This document shows, piece by piece, positions 25,597-34,782 of a DNA stretch of 64,000 bases. Both the position numbers and the translations under genes were made by a program. The stretch spans positions 186,001-250,000 of the forward strand of contig NZ_JBGFSM010000007.1 in the NCBI RefSeq assembly GCF_041679265.1. The letters run 5' to 3'. The notes under the pieces are model-generated. The model was given only the letters and a program-made list of their open reading frames with translations, ran no database searches and was not told where the DNA came from. Numbering within the stretch: the stretch's first letter is position 1; every line of letters begins with the position of its first letter. Origin of the DNA: Autumnicola sp041679265. GTDB lineage: Bacteria > Bacteroidota > Bacteroidia > Flavobacteriales > Flavobacteriaceae.

Positions 25597-26751
25597 TTAA
25601 AATTTATGAAGAATTTCAGCTGCTTTTTCTAAAGTTTCATCGGTTTTAGCAAAACAGAACCTTAGCTGTTTGTTATCCTTCTGTTCAAAATTAAAAACGG
25701 AAACAGGAATGGAGGCAAGGTGGTGCTCTATGGTTAAACGTTCAGCAAACTCCGTGTCCTTTTCTGTAGTGATTTCAGCATAATTTAAAACCTGGTAATA
25801 GGTGCCTTTCGCCGGGATTCCGGTAAATTTGGAACCTTGCAAAAGCTTCAAAAATTTGTCTCTTTTCTCCTGATAAAAGCTGCCCAGGTTGAGGTAATTT
25901 TCCGGATTTTTCAGGTATTCAGCAAAAGCTTTTTGCATGGGATGATTTACACAGAAAGCGGTAAGCTCGTGTATTTTCCAAATTTCCTTCATCAATTCTT
26001 CAGGCGCCACGCAATAGCCCATTTTCCAGCCGGTGTTATGGAAAGTTTTTCCAAATGAAGAACAAACTATAGCCCTTTCCGCTAAACCTGGGAAACGCGA
26101 GGCGCTTTGATGTTCAATAGCGTCAAAAATAATATGCTCATAAACCTCGTCGCTTAACAGGATAATATCTGTTCCCTTAAGCAGCGCTTCCAGTTGCTGC
26201 ATATCTTCTTTTGTAAAAACAGTGCCGCTTGGATTGTGCGGGGTGTTAATAATGAGCATTTTGGTCCTGTTATTTATTTTTTCCTTTACTTCCTGCCAGT
26301 CGATTTTAAAATCTTTTCCCTTCATTTGTACCAGCACGGGTTTGCCGCCATTAGATTTTATAGTGGGTTCATAACTGTCGTAAGCTGGTTTAAAAACAAT
26401 CACTTCATCTCCCTTATTTACAAAGGCCGTTATTGCATCGTAGAGAGCGCCGGTAGCACCGGCTGTTAGCGTAATTTCAGAATCCACTTTGTATCTTACT
26501 CCGTATAAAGCTTCAATTTTGTCGGAGATCTGTTCCCTTAATTCAGGCACGCCATTCATAGGAGGATATTGATTATAACCTTCCTTCATGGCGTTAAAAA
26601 CCAGTTCTTTAAGCTTAGGATCGGTATCAAAATTGGGAAAGCCCTGTGACAGGTCTATGGCATTGTGCTTTCTTGCCAACTGACTCATCACGGAAAAAAT
26701 ACTCGTTTTTGCTGTTGGTAATTTTGAAGGGAGATTCCTAAAATCAGGCAT
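25597..26751 (-). CDS. PLP-dependent aminotransferase, methionine (YbdL) type
   Basis: 384 residues, fold-type I class I/II aminotransferase. Seen: the N-terminal LSQGFPNFDTDPKL, typical of the methionine/kynurenine aminotransferase branch; GATGALYDAITAF for the cofactor phosphate; NTPHNPSGTVF (Asn for the PLP ring oxygen); LSDEVYEHIIF (Asp-Tyr); SSFGKTFHNTGWKMGY with the Schiff-base Lys; and RFCFAKTDETL with the Arg that binds the substrate carboxylate. It probably transfers the amino group of methionine or aromatic amino acids to a 2-oxo acid, e.g. in the final step of methionine salvage. Downstream of the sdh terminator on the same strand, hence a separate transcript. Confidence 0.88.
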   Translation of the reverse strand: MPDFRNLPSKLPTAKTSIFSVMSQLARKHNAIDLSQGFPNFDTDPKLKELVFNAMKEGYNQYPPMNGVPELREQISDKIEALYGVRYKVDSEITLTAGATGALYDAITAFVNKGDEVIVFKPAYDSYEPTIKSNGGKPVLVQMKGKDFKIDWQEVKEKINNRTKMLIINTPHNPSGTVFTKEDMQQLEALLKGTDIILLSDEVYEHIIFDAIEHQSASRFPGLAERAIVCSSFGKTFHNTGWKMGYCVAPEELMKEIWKIHELTAFCVNHPMQKAFAEYLKNPENYLNLGSFYQEKRDKFLKLLQGSKFTGIPAKGTYYQVLNYAEITTEKDTEFAERLTIEHHLASIPVSVFNFEQKDNKQLRFCFAKTDETLEKAAEILHKF

Positions 26752-26775
26752 GGTTATTTTTTAATTAAGATGCAT

Positions 26776-26808
26776 AAAAAATCCCGAATTCTGAAAGAAT
26801 CCGGGATT
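26776..26808 (-). terminator. Terminator of the sdhCAB operon
   Basis: On the minus strand, AATCCCGGATTCT (26808-26796) pairs with 26792-26780 with one mismatch around a 3-base loop and is followed by a run of five or more T. It lies 23 bp after the sdhB stop. Confidence 0.85.
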
Positions 26809-26830
26809 GATTTCTATTTGAAGTAAAGGT

Positions 26831-27577
26831 TTATCCTTTAGTGGTAGCTCTCATGAACTCACGGTTCATCCTGGCGATGTTCTCTAAAGAAATTCCTTTA
26901 GGGCATTCAATTTCACATGCGCCGGTATTGGTACAGTTCCCAAAGCCTTCAGCATCCATTTGCCTTACCATTGCTTTTACACGCTCGGTAGCTTCAACTT
27001 CTCCCTGCGGAAGTAAGGCATATTTTGAAACCACTGCAGAGGTAAACAGCATGGCGCTGGCATTTTTACAGGCCGCCACACAGGCTCCGCATCCAATACA
27101 GGTTGCTGCGTCAAAAGAAGCGTCGGCATTGGATTTTTCAATTGGAGTGGCATTGGCATCTACGGTATTCCCTGAAGTATTCACAGAAATATATCCCCAG
27201 GCCTGCTGAATCCTGTCAAAAGCACTGCGGTCTACAATTAAATCTTTGATCACAGGAAAAGCTTTTGCCCTAAAAGGCTCAATTACAATCGTATCTCCAT
27301 CTTTAAAGGAGCGCATGTGTAACTGGCAGGTGGCGATAAGCTTGTCTGGCCCGTGAGGTTCGCCGTTGATTTGTAGGGAGCAGGAACCGCAAATTCCTTC
27401 GCGGCAGTCATGATCAAATTCCACCGGTTCTTCACCTTTATTTACGAGGCTTTCATTCAGCACATCCAGCATTTCAAGAAAAGACATATCGTCTTCAATC
27501 CCGTCTATTGGATAATCTACCATTTTGCCTTTGGCACTGGCATTTTCCTGGCGCCATATTTTTAAGTTAAGCTTCAT
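26831..27577 (-). CDS. sdhB: Succinate dehydrogenase/fumarate reductase iron-sulfur subunit
   Basis: 248 residues. Carries three Fe-S clusters between the flavoprotein and the membrane quinone site. The [2Fe-2S] ligands are in CREGICGSCSLQI near 58-66 and CQLHM; the two other clusters are in CIGCGACVAACKNAS near 151-161 and CTNTGACEIECPKGI near 208-218. The spacing and the 'CREGICGSC' form fit the B. subtilis/Wolinella-type enzyme with a diheme cytochrome b. Last gene of sdhCAB; 71 bp containing a heptad repeat separate it from sdhA, and a terminator follows its stop. Confidence 0.96.
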   Translation of the reverse strand: MKLNLKIWRQENASAKGKMVDYPIDGIEDDMSFLEMLDVLNESLVNKGEEPVEFDHDCREGICGSCSLQINGEPHGPDKLIATCQLHMRSFKDGDTIVIEPFRAKAFPVIKDLIVDRSAFDRIQQAWGYISVNTSGNTVDANATPIEKSNADASFDAATCIGCGACVAACKNASAMLFTSAVVSKYALLPQGEVEATERVKAMVRQMDAEGFGNCTNTGACEIECPKGISLENIARMNREFMRATTKG

Positions 27578-27586
27578 ATCTCGAAA

Positions 27587-27621
27587 AGTATTGAGTATAG
27601 AGTATTTAGTATTGAGTAAAC
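27587..27621. repeat. Five-unit heptanucleotide repeat between sdhA and sdhB
   Basis: Consecutive 7-mers AGTATTG, AGTATAG, AGTATTT, AGTATTG, AGTAAAC occupy 27587-27621. Same period as the array at 23961 but different sequence. It makes up half of the spacer inside the operon. Confidence 0.8.
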
Positions 27622-27648
27622 AAGATTCTCACTACTTAAATCTCAATT

Positions 27649-29652
27649 CTATTTATAACTTCTTGTTTTTAATTCGATATTGTTGAATTCCAGTTCTTCT
27701 TTATGAAGTCTGGCCTCCCTTATAGTTCCTGTATATTCCCATGCGGCAACATACCTGAAATTTTCATCATCTCTTAATGCTTCTCCTTCTTCGGTTTGAT
27801 ATTCTTCGCGGAAGTGTCCTCCGGCAGATTCATTTCTATGAAGGGCATCTTTTGCAAACAATTCTCCCAGTTCAAGGAAATCTGCCACTCTGCCTGCTTT
27901 CTCAAGTTCAGAGTTCTTTCCGTTTGCTGTTCCGGGAACTTTTACATTTTTCCAGAAATCTTCTCTTAAAGCAGCAATTTCTTCCAGGGCTTCTTTTAGT
28001 CCCTGCTCATTACGGGCCATTCCACATTTATCCCACATGATGCGGCCCAGCTTTTTATGATAAGAATCTACAGAGTTCTTGCCCCCGGCATTCATCAGTT
28101 TTTCAATACGTGTCCTCACATCTTTTTCCACAGCGTCAAATTCGGCAGAATCGGTTGGAATTTTTCCTGTTCCAATATCCTTAGATAGGTAATCTCCAAT
28201 AGTATATGGTAACACAAAATAACCATCGGCAAGTCCCTGCATTAGAGCAGAAGCTCCAAGGCGGTTGGCACCGTGATCTGAAAAATTAGCTTCTCCGGCC
28301 GAATAACAGCCCGGGATGGTGGTTTGCAGGTTATAATCCACCCATAGTCCGCCCATGGTATAATGCACCGCAGGATAAATCATCATAGGCGTTTCATACG
28401 GATTTTGATCTACAATCTTTTGATACATATCAAAAAGGTTTCCGTATTTAGCCGCTACCGCTTCTTTCCCTAATTTTGTGATTTCTTCTTTGGAAGGACT
28501 TTTATGTCCCATGGTAAAGGCTTTTTCTTTTCCGTAACGCTGGATAGCCGTTGCGAAATCAAGATAAACCGCTTCCCCGGTTTTGTTTACGCCATATCCC
28601 GCATCACAACGTTCTTTAGCGGCCCTGGAGGCCACATCCCGAGGTACAAGGTTACCAAAAGCCGGATAACGTCGCTCTAAATAATAATCTCTTTCATCTT
28701 CGGAAAGATCGGTCGGTTTCTTTTTTCCTTCTCGTATGGTTTTTGCATCTTCTTTTTTCTTCGGAACCCAGATCCTTCCATCATTCCGAAGAGATTCAGA
28801 CATTAAGGTGAGTTTAGACTGATGGTCTCCGGTTACCGGAATACAGGTGGGGTGAATTTGCGTATAGCAGGGATTGGCAAAATAAGCGCCCCTCCGGTGT
28901 GCTCTCCAGGCCGCCATAACGTTACTTCCCATAGCATTTGTGGAAAGATAGAAGACGTTCCCATAACCTCCTGATGCCAGTACCACTGCGTGCGCCGAAT
29001 GTCTTTCAAGCTCGCCGGTAAGCATGTTACGGGCTATAATTCCTCTTGCCTTTCCGTCAACCAGTACCAGGTCCATCATTTCATGACGGTTAAAGGAAAG
29101 AATCTTTCCACGGTTAATCTGGCGGTTCATAGCGGAATAAGCACCTAGCAATAACTGTTGCCCGGTTTGTCCTTTGGCGTAAAAGGTACGGGAAACCAAA
29201 ACTCCACCAAAAGAACGGTTGTCCAGTAATCCGCCATATTCGCGGGCAAAAGGAACTCCCTGTGCCACACATTGGTCAATAATATTTCCTGAAACCTGGG
29301 CGAGGCGATAAACATTTGCCTCGCGCGAGCGGTAATCGCCTCCCTTTACAGTATCGTAAAAAAGGCGGTAATCTGAATCTCCGTCTCCCTGGTAATTTTT
29401 TGATGCATTAATTCCTCCCTGTGCCGCAATAGAGTGCGCACGTCTTGGAGAATCCTGGTAGCAGAAGGTTTTTACGTTATAACCCAATTCTGCTAAAGTG
29501 GCTGCGGCACTACCGCCGGCCAATCCCGTTCCCACTACAATAATATCGATGTTACGCTTGTTAGCAGGGTTAACAAGATTAATGTTATTTTTATGTTTTT
29601 CCCATTTTTCCTCTAGAGGTCCATCCGGGATTTTTGAATCTAAAACTGCCAT
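27649..29652 (-). CDS. sdhA: Succinate dehydrogenase/fumarate reductase flavoprotein subunit
   Basis: 667 residues; oxidises succinate to fumarate (TCA cycle, complex II) on the cytoplasmic side of the inner membrane. FAD-binding GTGLAGGSAAATLAELGYN near 42; HSIAAQGGINA near 88 with the His that binds FAD covalently; the capping-domain motif HPTCIPVTGDHQSKLTLMSE near 263; and CYSAGEANFSDHGANRLGAS near 447. The length exceeds the E. coli-type subunit (about 590) and fits the long form found in Bacteroidota with a single cytochrome b subunit. Starts 12 bp after the sdhC stop. Confidence 0.97.
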   Translation of the reverse strand: MAVLDSKIPDGPLEEKWEKHKNNINLVNPANKRNIDIIVVGTGLAGGSAAATLAELGYNVKTFCYQDSPRRAHSIAAQGGINASKNYQGDGDSDYRLFYDTVKGGDYRSREANVYRLAQVSGNIIDQCVAQGVPFAREYGGLLDNRSFGGVLVSRTFYAKGQTGQQLLLGAYSAMNRQINRGKILSFNRHEMMDLVLVDGKARGIIARNMLTGELERHSAHAVVLASGGYGNVFYLSTNAMGSNVMAAWRAHRRGAYFANPCYTQIHPTCIPVTGDHQSKLTLMSESLRNDGRIWVPKKKEDAKTIREGKKKPTDLSEDERDYYLERRYPAFGNLVPRDVASRAAKERCDAGYGVNKTGEAVYLDFATAIQRYGKEKAFTMGHKSPSKEEITKLGKEAVAAKYGNLFDMYQKIVDQNPYETPMMIYPAVHYTMGGLWVDYNLQTTIPGCYSAGEANFSDHGANRLGASALMQGLADGYFVLPYTIGDYLSKDIGTGKIPTDSAEFDAVEKDVRTRIEKLMNAGGKNSVDSYHKKLGRIMWDKCGMARNEQGLKEALEEIAALREDFWKNVKVPGTANGKNSELEKAGRVADFLELGELFAKDALHRNESAGGHFREEYQTEEGEALRDDENFRYVAAWEYTGTIREARLHKEELEFNNIELKTRSYK

Positions 29653-29664
29653 AAATCTTACGTA

Positions 29665-30327
29665 TTAAACGTTATTAAAATAGTGAAAAAGGGCTATGAA
29701 AATGAATCCCAGCGGAACAATAATCGAAAAAGCCACCGTAAAACCTCTTAATCCTTTAGAATATTTGTTGTGCCATCCTACAGATTGGAAAGAAGATGAA
29801 AATCCATGCCAGAGGTGAAGGGCCAGGAATATGAAAGATAGCACATATAAACCTGTTCTTATTGGGCTCTGGAATTTCGCGATTAGTTCAGGATAATATC
29901 TGGCGGTATCCTCGGGATGTGTCTCAAAATATTTATGCGTGATTTCCGGAAACCAGAAATCGTAAAGGTGAAGCCCTAAAAAAGCCAGAACCACCAGTCC
30001 TGTAAACAACATATTTCGGGACATCCAGCTGGTATTTGTGCTGGGCCTGAAACTTACATATTTAATATTCCTGGCCTGCCTGTTATGATATTCCAGAACA
30101 AACCCCAGGATAAAGTGAAAAATAACACCGGCAATTAAAACCGGCTGAAGTAAAAATTGCACATAAAAATTAGTTCCCATAAAATGGGAAAACTGGTTAA
30201 AAACATCTGCGCCAAAAACCGAAGTCAAATTGATGATTAAATGTTGAGCTAAGAACAGGACTAAAAAAAGTCCGGACAAGGCCATAGCAAATTTTCTTGC
30301 TATTGTAGAATTGAGAAAACCACCCAT
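29665..30327 (-). CDS. sdhC: Succinate dehydrogenase cytochrome b subunit
   Basis: 220 residues with five membrane helices (near 12-32, 60-78, 104-122, 153-172 and 195-215). Conserved His residues lie in helices or at their ends (QHLIINL near 27, FHFILGF near 69, LHLYDFW near 119, LHLWHGF near 168), which fits two b-haems of the B. subtilis SdhC/Wolinella FrdC group. It anchors SdhAB to the membrane and passes electrons to (mena)quinone. First gene of sdhCAB. A consensus promoter ends 26 bp before the ATG. Confidence 0.93.
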   Translation of the reverse strand: MGGFLNSTIARKFAMALSGLFLVLFLAQHLIINLTSVFGADVFNQFSHFMGTNFYVQFLLQPVLIAGVIFHFILGFVLEYHNRQARNIKYVSFRPSTNTSWMSRNMLFTGLVVLAFLGLHLYDFWFPEITHKYFETHPEDTARYYPELIAKFQSPIRTGLYVLSFIFLALHLWHGFSSSFQSVGWHNKYSKGLRGFTVAFSIIVPLGFIFIALFHYFNNV

Positions 30328-30352
30328 TATGAAATTTTAAGAAATTTAACCG

Positions 30353-30383
30353 CAAAAGTAAGTCTCATTCTTATTTTGGGCAA
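30353..30383 (-). promoter_or_regulatory. sdhCAB promoter (TTG-N20-TACTTTTG)
   Basis: On the minus strand, TTG at 30383-30381 and TACTTTTG at 30360-30353 with a 20-bp spacer match the Bacteroidota -33/-7 consensus fully. The start of transcription should lie near 30347, giving a 5' leader of about 20 bases before sdhC. The remaining 220 bp up to the divergent chaperone gene show nothing else I can support. Confidence 0.75.
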
Positions 30384-30602
30384 GTATTAAACCTTATATT
30401 CCCTCTTATTTAGAACGAATTTAAAAAGTCTGAAGGCTTTCCAAACTTTTTAAAACGAAGTCTTTAAGGTAGATACTTTTTGTGCGACTTAATTAGTTTA
30501 TACCTCTTCATTTTGCAAAAGCTTAACGTGGTGAAATACTTAAAATGCTTAATTTCAACTGCTGAATAATTCTTCGGAAGAAATTTTAAACCTTATTCTT
30601 CA

Positions 30603-31523
30603 ATGGAATTTATAGACTACTACAAATTATTGGAACTTGATAAATCGGCAAGCCAGGCAGATATCAAAAAAGCATACAGGAAGCTGGCGCGAAAATATCA
30701 TCCAGATCTTCATCCAAATGATAAGGAGGCGCAGGCAAGATTTCAGCAAATAAACGAGGCGAATGAAGTGTTGAGCGATCCTGAAAAACGAAAAAAATAT
30801 GATGAATACGGAAAAGACTGGAAGCACGCCGAGCAGTTTGAAGAGGCCAGGAAACAACAGTCTGCTGCGGGAGGTTCTGGTTTTGGAGGTTTTGGTGGCG
30901 GCCAGGGCTACACGTATTCAGGCAATTTTGAAGACGATACTTTTTCAGATTTTTTCGAGCAGATGTTTGGAGGGGGAGCAAGAACAAGGGGAGCGGGCAG
31001 AAGGCCGCAGTTTAAAGGCCAGGATTTTAATGCTGAACTTCAGCTAAATCTTAGCGATATTTATACCAGCCAGAAGCAAACACTTACCATAAATGGTAAA
31101 AATATCAGGCTTACTATTCCTGCGGGAGTAGAAAACGGCCAGACCATCAAGATAAAAGGCCACGGCGCTCCCGGCATACAGGGCGGCCCAAAAGGAGACC
31201 TGTTTCTTACTTTTAATATTGTGAATGATACAAAATTTAAGCGGGAAAAGGAAAATCTTTACAGTACCGAAGAAATTGATTTGTATACTGCGCTTCTTGG
31301 AGGGGAAGTTACCGTGGATACTTTCAGCGGAAAAGCGAAACTAAAGGTAAAACCGGAGACCCAACCGGGAACAAAAGTGAAATTGAAAGGAAAAGGTTTT
31401 CCAAAGTATAAAAAAGAGGGGCAGTACGGGGATTTGTACATCACCTACAAAGTAAAAATGCCAACCCGTTTAAGCGAGAAGGAAAAAGAATTGTTCAGGC
31501 AACTTCAAAAATTACGCTCATGA
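30603..31523 (+). CDS. cbpA: DnaJ-type co-chaperone (CbpA-like)
   Basis: 306 residues. N-terminal J domain with the invariant HPD in RKYHPDLHPND near 36-38, a Gly/Phe-rich linker (GGSGFGGFGGGQGY), then the two-lobed DnaJ C-terminal substrate-binding region (NGKNIRLTIPAGVENGQTIK; GKAKLKVKPETQPGTKVKLK). There is no cysteine zinc finger, so it is CbpA-like rather than DnaJ proper. It stimulates Hsp70 (DnaK) ATPase and delivers unfolded clients. The last bases overlap the next gene in ATGA, and that gene looks like CbpM, which strongly supports the CbpA assignment. Confidence 0.92.
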   Translation: MEFIDYYKLLELDKSASQADIKKAYRKLARKYHPDLHPNDKEAQARFQQINEANEVLSDPEKRKKYDEYGKDWKHAEQFEEARKQQSAAGGSGFGGFGGGQGYTYSGNFEDDTFSDFFEQMFGGGARTRGAGRRPQFKGQDFNAELQLNLSDIYTSQKQTLTINGKNIRLTIPAGVENGQTIKIKGHGAPGIQGGPKGDLFLTFNIVNDTKFKREKENLYSTEEIDLYTALLGGEVTVDTFSGKAKLKVKPETQPGTKVKLKGKGFPKYKKEGQYGDLYITYKVKMPTRLSEKEKELFRQLQKLRS

Positions 31524-31810
31524 ATTTAGACGAACTTATCCCGGCAGAGAAAATTTGTACACAATACCAGGTGGAGCATACTTTTATCCATTCGCTGCAC
31601 GAGAGCGGGCTCATTGAGATTGTTACGGTGGAGGAGACCCAGTATGTGCATTGCGACCATTTGCGAAATTTTGAAAAAATGATGCGCCTCCACCGTGACC
31701 TTCACATCAATATTGAAGGTTTAGAGGCAGTGCAGCAGCTGCTGGACCAGGTACAACAATTACAGCAACAAAACCAAAAGCTCCGTAACCGCTTAAATTT
31801 GTATGAATAA
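31520..31810 (+). CDS. cbpM: Chaperone modulator CbpM-like (MerR-type helix-turn-helix)
   Basis: 96 residues. N-terminal MerR-like helix-turn-helix (IPAEKICTQYQVEHTFIHSL), then a block GLIEIVTVEETQYV and a C-terminal coiled coil rich in Gln and Leu (EAVQQLLDQVQQLQQQNQKL). CbpM proteins bind the J domain of CbpA and inhibit it. Its 4-bp translational overlap with the CbpA gene matches the arrangement known for cbpA-cbpM. Identity is inferred mostly from this arrangement and the fold pattern; sequence similarity is weak by eye. Confidence 0.75.
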   Translation: MNLDELIPAEKICTQYQVEHTFIHSLHESGLIEIVTVEETQYVHCDHLRNFEKMMRLHRDLHINIEGLEAVQQLLDQVQQLQQQNQKLRNRLNLYE

Positions 31811-31812
31811 TT

Positions 31813-34659
31813 TTATTTAATGCTGAAAGATTTTTCAGCGGAATCACCTTTCATTTTAACTTCAATTGTATAATTGCCCTTTGGCAGGTAATACTTTTCA
31901 TCTTCTGAAGCAGTAATTTTTTCTTCAAGGTTTTTATTGAAACGCGCTAAGTTTTCTTGAGCAATGGAAAGATCGTAATCTACTTCGTTAAAACCTTTTT
32001 CGGCTTCCACTTCAAAAGATTTAAGCACGAGCCCTTTTTCAGCCTTAATATTTATGGTTGCAGTTCCCGAAGAAACAGAATAAAAAGTAAACTCGGTTTC
32101 CGGGGTATAGGGATCCAGCCAATTGCTATAGCTGTTGCCCCACCTGGCAGAAAACTGGATATCTGCCACCGGTGCAATCCAAAGCTTCTTGGAAATCTTT
32201 TCCTTACTCATTTTAGAAATAGGCGAAATATCGGCCAGGTAGAGTGAGCGTCCGTGAGTGGCAACAATCAGGTGATTTTGGTCTTCCTGGATGCGCAGGT
32301 CATGGACCGGAACATTCACAAAGCCGGCGCTAAATGGTTCCCATTCCCGGCCCTGGTCAAACGAGAGGTAAACCCCATCATCTGTGCCTACATATAGTAT
32401 ATCTTCATTTTCAGGATCTTCACGAATAACGTTTACCGGCGCGAGCGGCAGGTTTCCTGCAATATTTTTCCAGGTGTTGCCGTAATCTTCAGAAACATAT
32501 ATGTAAGGTGTGAAATCGTCCCAGCGATAACCATTCAGCGTTACATAAACCCGTTCTTCTTTATGTTCAGAAGCAATAACGCGGGAAATCCATAAATTTT
32601 CAGGAAGCCCGGAGCTGATATTGTTCCAGCTGCCACCGCCGTCTTTGGTTACCTGAACAAGCCCGTCATCGCTCCCGGTATAAATAAGCCCAAACTTCAA
32701 TGGGGATTCACTTATTGTCGAGAGTGTGCCATAAGGAACATTGCCTTCTTTTCCTCCGGCAGTAAGATCTTCTGAAATTACGGTCCAGTCATCGCCCTGG
32801 TTCATGCTTCTAAGCAATTTGTTGCTGCCCATATAAAGAATGTCCTGGTTGTGTGGAGAGAGCAATATTGGGGTTTGCCAGTTGAAACGGTATGGCTTTT
32901 CTCCCAGGTTATGCTTAGGTTGGATGTATTTACGTTCCTCGGTTTCGCGATTAATTCTGAAATAATTTCCAAACTGGAAACCTGTGTACACAATTTGCGG
33001 ATTGTTACTGTTAATTTCTACCTGCATTCCATCTCCGCCCATTAATCGTTTATAAGGATAATTGCCGTTTACCTGCCAGCCCGGATTTGCCTCGCTGGTA
33101 TGTGCGCCCATCCAAACCCCGTTGTCCTGAAGCCCTCCATAAACATTATAAGGTTTGGCATGATCTACATTCACAGAATAAAACTGGCCCACAGCAGGGC
33201 TGTTTCTTATCATCCAGTGCTCCCCGTCATCATAGGTAATGTTCACCCCGCCATCGTTGCCATCAATTATGTGTCCGCTCATATTGGGGTCTATCCATAA
33301 AGCATGATGGTCTGCATGTACATTTTCTCCATCAATGGAGGTAAAGGTTTTTCCTCCGTCTTTAGATTTAAGGATTGGCACTCCATAGATATAAATGGCA
33401 TTTTCATCCCGTGGATCTACGTGTATCATCCCAAAATAGTACCCGTAGCTGTAGTACAGGTCGTCCAGGTAGTCTTCGTGAGTTTTTTTCCAGGTTTTGC
33501 CTCCATCTTCGCTTTTATAAACCTGTGCGCCAATCACGGGAGTTTCAAATAAATCTGAATTAGCGTCTTCCAGGTAAAGTGCAAGGTCGAGAGGCTCTGC
33601 TTTTCCTTCTTCAACTAAAGATTTTACCGTTTCAGCGGTGTATTTCTCCTGAAAGTTATTCTTCCGAAGAAATGCTTCCAGGTCTTCATTTTTAATATTC
33701 ATGAATTTTTTGGTGGAAATATCTTCAAAATCGGATTTTTTCAGGCCTTCTTCCTTGTCCTGTTTTTCTTCCGCAGGGCGATGATTCTGATTGTCTACTA
33801 TTGCATACACTGTACTTTCATCAAAAACGGAAAGCCCAATCCTGCCAACGCCTTCTCCCGTGGGAAAACCGGAATTTTTATCGCTGAGTTTCGTCCAGGT
33901 ATTGCCGGCATCTTCACTTTTATAGATCCCGCTGCCATCTCCCGAACCTCTAAAATCCCAGGCTTTCCTGTCTTTATCCCAGGCTGCCGCGTACATGGTG
34001 CGGTAATTTCCAGGTACGTATGCAATATCTATAATCCCGGTATGGTTATTTATAAACAGGGTTTTGTTCCAGGTCTCGCCGCCGTTGGTAGTTTTGAAGA
34101 TGCCTCTTTCCAGATTGGCAGAATATAAATGGCCGGTCACGCCTACCACAATCTCGTCTGGATCATTGGGATTTATAAGGATGCGGCTAATGTGATGAGA
34201 ATCTGGAAGGCCCATAAACTGCCAGTTTTCACCATGATCTTCAGATTTTAAGATCCCAACTCCGGCATAAGAAGACCGGGAAGCATTTACTTCGCCAGTT
34301 CCCAACCAGATGGTTTCACTTTTCCAGTGTACCGCCACATCGCCAATATTTTGAGTGGGCGCAGTATTGGTGACAGGAGTAAAGGAATTCCCGTTGTTAT
34401 TGGTGTACCAAAGTCCGCCGGTGGCATAAGCAACGTAGAATTCCGTGGGATTCTCAGGATTTACAGCAAAATCTGTCACCCTGCCACTCATAATTGCCGG
34501 CCCTATATTTTTAAGCGGAAGGTTTTTTACGGTGGAAGTTTTGTCCAGCCGGGATTTATTTTCGATAGCCGCTTGAATTTCAGCTCCCGAGGAAGCCTGT
34601 TGTGCAGACGAGAAAACAATAGTGAAAAACAGGAAAAAAGGGAGTAGAAATCGCTTCAT
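31813..34659 (-). CDS. Secreted BNR/Vps10-like beta-propeller protein
   Basis: 948 residues with a signal peptide (MKRFLLPFFLFFTIVFSSA). It contains many Asp-box/BNR motifs of the type SxDxGxTW: KSEDHGENW, KTTNGGETW, KSEDAGNTW, KSEDGGKTW, KSKDGGKTF, TKDGGGSW, SEDYGNTW. These form propeller blades as in sortilin/Vps10 and sialidase-like families. The end (about 850-948) has no propeller motif. Such proteins are frequent in Bacteroidota; a carbohydrate- or peptide-binding role outside the cytoplasm is likely, but no catalytic residues can be named. It is convergent with cbpM (2 bp apart) and divergent from the aminopeptidase gene. Confidence 0.85.
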   Translation of the reverse strand: MKRFLLPFFLFFTIVFSSAQQASSGAEIQAAIENKSRLDKTSTVKNLPLKNIGPAIMSGRVTDFAVNPENPTEFYVAYATGGLWYTNNNGNSFTPVTNTAPTQNIGDVAVHWKSETIWLGTGEVNASRSSYAGVGILKSEDHGENWQFMGLPDSHHISRILINPNDPDEIVVGVTGHLYSANLERGIFKTTNGGETWNKTLFINNHTGIIDIAYVPGNYRTMYAAAWDKDRKAWDFRGSGDGSGIYKSEDAGNTWTKLSDKNSGFPTGEGVGRIGLSVFDESTVYAIVDNQNHRPAEEKQDKEEGLKKSDFEDISTKKFMNIKNEDLEAFLRKNNFQEKYTAETVKSLVEEGKAEPLDLALYLEDANSDLFETPVIGAQVYKSEDGGKTWKKTHEDYLDDLYYSYGYYFGMIHVDPRDENAIYIYGVPILKSKDGGKTFTSIDGENVHADHHALWIDPNMSGHIIDGNDGGVNITYDDGEHWMIRNSPAVGQFYSVNVDHAKPYNVYGGLQDNGVWMGAHTSEANPGWQVNGNYPYKRLMGGDGMQVEINSNNPQIVYTGFQFGNYFRINRETEERKYIQPKHNLGEKPYRFNWQTPILLSPHNQDILYMGSNKLLRSMNQGDDWTVISEDLTAGGKEGNVPYGTLSTISESPLKFGLIYTGSDDGLVQVTKDGGGSWNNISSGLPENLWISRVIASEHKEERVYVTLNGYRWDDFTPYIYVSEDYGNTWKNIAGNLPLAPVNVIREDPENEDILYVGTDDGVYLSFDQGREWEPFSAGFVNVPVHDLRIQEDQNHLIVATHGRSLYLADISPISKMSKEKISKKLWIAPVADIQFSARWGNSYSNWLDPYTPETEFTFYSVSSGTATINIKAEKGLVLKSFEVEAEKGFNEVDYDLSIAQENLARFNKNLEEKITASEDEKYYLPKGNYTIEVKMKGDSAEKSFSIK

Positions 34660-34753
34660 TTTATGAAATAAGAATTAAGCAGATTAAATTATACAAAAGC
34701 TGCTCAGGAACAAAATTTTTATTGCTGTTAACAGCATTTGCCTTTAAAACTTT

Positions 34754-34761
34754 TAATTTTG
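34754..34761 (+). promoter_or_regulatory. Candidate -7 element for aminopeptidase P gene
   Basis: TAATTTTG matches TAnnTTTG exactly, 21 bp upstream of the ATG at 34783. No proper -33 TTG at 19-21 bp was found. It rules out the in-frame TTG at 34738 as start, since that codon would lie upstream of the transcript. Confidence 0.45.
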
Positions 34762-34782
34762 AGGAAATTGAAAAAACAGACC

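Noticed and set aside
26841..27209. Plus-strand open frame of 122 codons opposite sdhB
   Set aside because: It mirrors the sdhB reading frame and has no own motifs; the minus strand gene is certain.
34738..34782. TTG at 34738 as start of the aminopeptidase P gene
   Set aside because: The codons 34738-34782 overlap a -7 promoter element and give no family sequence; ATG 34783 fits.
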